Positions 61,745 to 64,000 of a stretch of 64,000 bases of DNA are shown here, in pieces. The notes beneath the pieces were generated by a model, which saw only the letters and a list, made by a program, of their open reading frames with translations, ran no database searches and had not been told where the DNA came from. The stretch's first letter is position 1, and each line of letters opens with the position of its first letter. The translations under genes were made by a program, and so were the position numbers. The DNA is from Bin5 sp034422415 (GTDB lineage: Bacteria > Chloroflexota > Anaerolineae > Caldilineales > Caldilineaceae). Where the stretch lies: positions 4,278,001-4,342,000 of the forward strand of contig OZ241871.1 of NCBI GenBank assembly GCA_965202955.1, in the 5' to 3' direction.

Positions 61745-63046
61745 ATGCTTGACATTCGATGGATGCGCGAGAACCGGCCAGCCCTGGCCGAAGCGATGGT
61801 GAAGCTGAACGACCGGGAGGCGCCCTGGGAGCTGGCCCTGGAGTTGGACGAAAGGCGGCGCGAACTCCTGCAACGGAGTGAAGGCCTGCGAGAGGAACGC
61901 AACACCGGGTCAAAGCAGATCGGCGCACTCTTTCGCGAAAAGAGGACGGAAGAGGCGAACACGCTGAAACAGAGAATGAGCGAAATTGGCACCGAAATCG
62001 CCCAGATCGATGAGCAGCTTCGCAGCGTCGAGACCGAGTTCCGCGACGCCATGATGCGCATTCCCAATCCGCCCGAGCCGGACGTCCCGGTTGCGCCCGA
62101 CGAAGAGGGAAATGTCGTCCTCTCCCGGTGGGGCGAGCTGCCCCAATTCGACTTTATACCGCAAGCCCATTGGGATCTGGGGCCGCAGTTGGACATCATC
62201 GATTTCGAGCGCGGCGTCGCTGCGTCGGGCAGCCGCTTTTACTTCCTCAAGGGCGCGGGGGCGCGCCTCCAACGGGTCCTTTCGAACTGGTTTCTGGACG
62301 TGCACATCAACGAGCATGGCTACACCGAGCTCTATCCGCCGATGATGGTGCGGGGCCACGCCATGGAGGGCACTGGGAACTTGCCCAAATTCGGCGACAA
62401 CCTTTATCGCGACGCCGAGGAGGACTACTGGTTCATCCCAACGGCCGAGGTGTCGGTCACCAACCTGCACCGTGACGAGATTCTGGAGCCGGGCGCACTT
62501 CCCCTCTACTATGTCGCCTCAACGCCCTGCTTCCGGCGCGAAAAGATGTCGGCAGGCCAGGATGTGCGCGGTATCAAGCGCGTGCACCAGTTTCAGAAGG
62601 TGGAAATGGTCAAATTTGTCGAGCCTTCGACCGGCCGTGATGAGCTTGAATCGCTGACACAGGCGGCAGAACTGCTCCTGCAACGGCTCGAACTTCCCTA
62701 TCGCCGCGTTGCCATCGCCACCGGTGACCTCTCTTTCGTGGCGTCGATTAAGTATGACCTGGAAGTGTGGGCGGCCGGATGCCAGGAGTGGCTTGAGGTC
62801 AGCTCCTGCTCACTTTTCAAAGACTTCCAGGCGCGGCGCGCCAACATCCGCTACCGACCGCGCGCTGGTGCGCGGCCCGAGTTCGTTTACACGCTCAATG
62901 GTTCCGGGCTGGCGCTGCCGCGCGTCATCATAGCGCTGCTGGAAAACAACCAGCGCGCTGATGGCAGTGTGATCCTGCCCGAGGTCCTGCACCCGCTCCT
63001 TGGCGGGGACCTGGAGATATTGCCGCCGGGCGCGGCCGGGGCCTAG
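61745..63046 (+). CDS. serS: Serine--tRNA ligase
   Basis: A 433-residue class II aminoacyl-tRNA synthetase that charges tRNA-Ser. The N-terminal helical arm (residues 1-110, MLDIRWMRENRPALAEAM) binds the tRNA long arm. Class II motif 2 is 'STPCFRREKMSAGQDVRGIKR' region near residues 255-275, and motif 3 'TLNGSGLALPRVIIALLEN' near residues 380-400. The frame is open from 61598, but that part is the T-box leader; the ATG at 61745 has AGGAG eight bases upstream and matches the family start. Confidence 0.96.
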   Translation: MLDIRWMRENRPALAEAMVKLNDREAPWELALELDERRRELLQRSEGLREERNTGSKQIGALFREKRTEEANTLKQRMSEIGTEIAQIDEQLRSVETEFRDAMMRIPNPPEPDVPVAPDEEGNVVLSRWGELPQFDFIPQAHWDLGPQLDIIDFERGVAASGSRFYFLKGAGARLQRVLSNWFLDVHINEHGYTELYPPMMVRGHAMEGTGNLPKFGDNLYRDAEEDYWFIPTAEVSVTNLHRDEILEPGALPLYYVASTPCFRREKMSAGQDVRGIKRVHQFQKVEMVKFVEPSTGRDELESLTQAAELLLQRLELPYRRVAIATGDLSFVASIKYDLEVWAAGCQEWLEVSSCSLFKDFQARRANIRYRPRAGARPEFVYTLNGSGLALPRVIIALLENNQRADGSVILPEVLHPLLGGDLEILPPGAAGA

Positions 63047-63073
63047 GCCGCCGCGCTTGCAGACCCGCCCCGC

Positions 63074-63103
63074 TTGACACTGAACCCCCGCCGCGTATAT
63101 ACT
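63074..63103 (+). promoter_or_regulatory. Promoter of the tRNA cluster
   Basis: A consensus TTGACA (63074-63079) and TATACT (63098-63103) are spaced by 18 bases (TATATA at 16 bases is the alternative). The first tRNA starts about 33 bases downstream, in line with a stable-RNA promoter. Confidence 0.6.
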
Positions 63104-63135
63104 GGAGCGGTCAATGGCTGAAAAGTCCGGGGCTG

Positions 63136-63225
<90 letters not shown>

Positions 63226-63245
63226 TCATCAGTCGACACGAATTC

Positions 63246-63339
<94 letters not shown>

Positions 63340-63342
63340 TAC

Positions 63343-63416
63343 GCGCCAGTAGCTCAGTGGATTAGAGCGTCGCCCTGCGGAGGCGAAGGTCGCAGGTTCG
63401 AGTCCTGCCTGGCGCG
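63343..63416 (+). tRNA. tRNA-Arg (anticodon GCG)
   Basis: A 74-base class I tRNA with acceptor GCGCCAG/CTGGCGC, discriminator G, and CCA encoded at 63417-63419. The anticodon stem TCGCC/GGCGA closes the loop CTGCGGA, giving anticodon GCG (Arg, CGC/CGU). Most bacteria use ACG with inosine for this box. Confidence 0.88.
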
Positions 63417-63577
63417 CCACTTCGGCGAAGTTCTCCGTGAGAGTTGTCTTGATGCGCCGCAACTTGTCACCCGCGGCTGCCCCACGAATCTGTAACCGAT
63501 TGGCGTAAGCCCGCGCTGGGTTGTACAGCCGGCGAAAGCTGCGCCCAGCGGTCACACCCTCGGCGAGAGCAAACAGT

Positions 63578-64000
63578 ATGAAGACCAGTTCTGCGGATCT
63601 GCTGAAGAGTTTGGGCGCGGGCGAGTCGATCGCTTCGCTGTGCGGGCGAAGCGGCATGTCGCGCGCCCAGTTCGACGAATGGTGGCGCGCGGAAGCGCGG
63701 GCCCGTGTGCCAGAGCTCGAAGGACGGCTGAGCGCCGGCGTGAGCGCGGAGACTCGCATCGAACGCAACCGTTGGGGCGTTCCGCACGTGCGGGCGCCGA
63801 ACGACGAAGACCTGTTCTTTGCATTCGGCTACGCGATGGCGCAAGACCGTCTGTTCCAGCTGGACTATCTGCGCCGGCGGGGACATGGCCGTCTGTCAGA
63901 GGTCCTCGGCGCGGACGGCCTGGAGCTGGACACGATCGCCCGTACGGTCGGTCTCAATCGAATCGCGCGAGCCGAATGGGAGTCGACCCCGAACGAGACG
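63578..64000 (+). CDS. Penicillin acylase (S45)-family protein, 5' part, cut by the window end
   Basis: An ATG at 63578 opens a frame without stop to the end (141 codons). From about residue 60 it matches the A-chain start of S45 N-terminal nucleophile amidases: 'RIERNRWGVPHVRAPNDEDL', 'FFAFGYAMAQDRLFQLDYL' and 'RRRGHGRLSEVLG'. Family members cleave amide bonds (penicillin G, acyl-homoserine lactones) after self-processing. There is no signal peptide; the first ~50 residues are helical and unusual for the family. The catalytic Ser lies beyond the window. Confidence 0.8.
   Translation, partial: MKTSSADLLKSLGAGESIASLCGRSGMSRAQFDEWWRAEARARVPELEGRLSAGVSAETRIERNRWGVPHVRAPNDEDLFFAFGYAMAQDRLFQLDYLRRRGHGRLSEVLGADGLELDTIARTVGLNRIARAEWESTPNET

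Overview
The window looks like a piece of a high-GC chromosome from a Chloroflexota bacterium, most likely a Caldilineae/Caldilineaceae-type lineage. This is inferred from gene content, not from a marker gene. Clues are lipoprotein signal peptides of the 'LAAC-VAAPPAAE' and 'ILSACGGG' type, several ABC importers with family 5 binding proteins, clustered phytanoyl-CoA dioxygenase-family proteins, a MerR/B12 (CarH-type) regulator near a phytoene synthase, and a T-box leader in front of serS. No insertion sequence, phage, CRISPR array or rRNA operon was seen.

Layout. 0-7.4 kb: rpmG, a D-2-hydroxyacid dehydrogenase, and a complete branched-chain amino-acid importer (livK-livH-livM-livG-livF on the minus strand). 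7.7-19.4 kb: housekeeping genes (ABC-F ATPase, coaE, dnaJ, prmA, rsmE, bcp), a frameshifted EamA transporter, and a translationally coupled pair made of a beta-RFAP-synthase-like GHMP protein and a TrpF-like protein. 20-28.3 kb: a peptide-type ABC importer without ATPases, followed by three phytanoyl-CoA dioxygenase-family genes (one with a Nudix-like tail) and a mannonate-dehydratase-family gene. 28.3-34.5 kb: a 4'-phosphopantetheinyl transferase, a frameshifted membrane protein, a secreted protein, a CarH-like B12 photoreceptor-type regulator, a MarR regulator and phytoene/squalene synthase.

34.5-47.2 kb is the most unusual region. A second peptide/opine-type ABC operon (dppD-dppA-dppB ... 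dppC ... dppF) is interrupted between dppB and dppC by a visibly more AT-rich pair. The first gene encodes a 901-residue secreted polymorphic-toxin-like protein with 22 tandem 22-residue repeats, a pre-toxin-like motif and a C-terminal AHH/HNH-type nuclease motif. The second encodes a candidate DUF1629/Imm11-like immunity protein. The toxin also carries a short segment clearly related to the substrate-binding protein encoded 1.2 kb upstream in the same operon. A multiheme cytochrome c-like gene sits between dppC and dppF.

47.3-64 kb: a GH4 glycosidase, a NIPSNAP protein, the three-gene transglutaminase / alpha-E / circularly permuted ATP-grasp operon, a sugar-acid cluster (DapA-type lyase, mannonate-dehydratase-family protein, nucleoside hydrolase), a CHAD protein, an HD hydrolase, an LTA-synthase-like sulfatase, a YceI lipoprotein, a polyphosphate-kinase N-terminal half, T-box-controlled serS, two tRNA-Ser genes, one tRNA-Arg gene, and the start of a penicillin-acylase-family gene that runs off the end.
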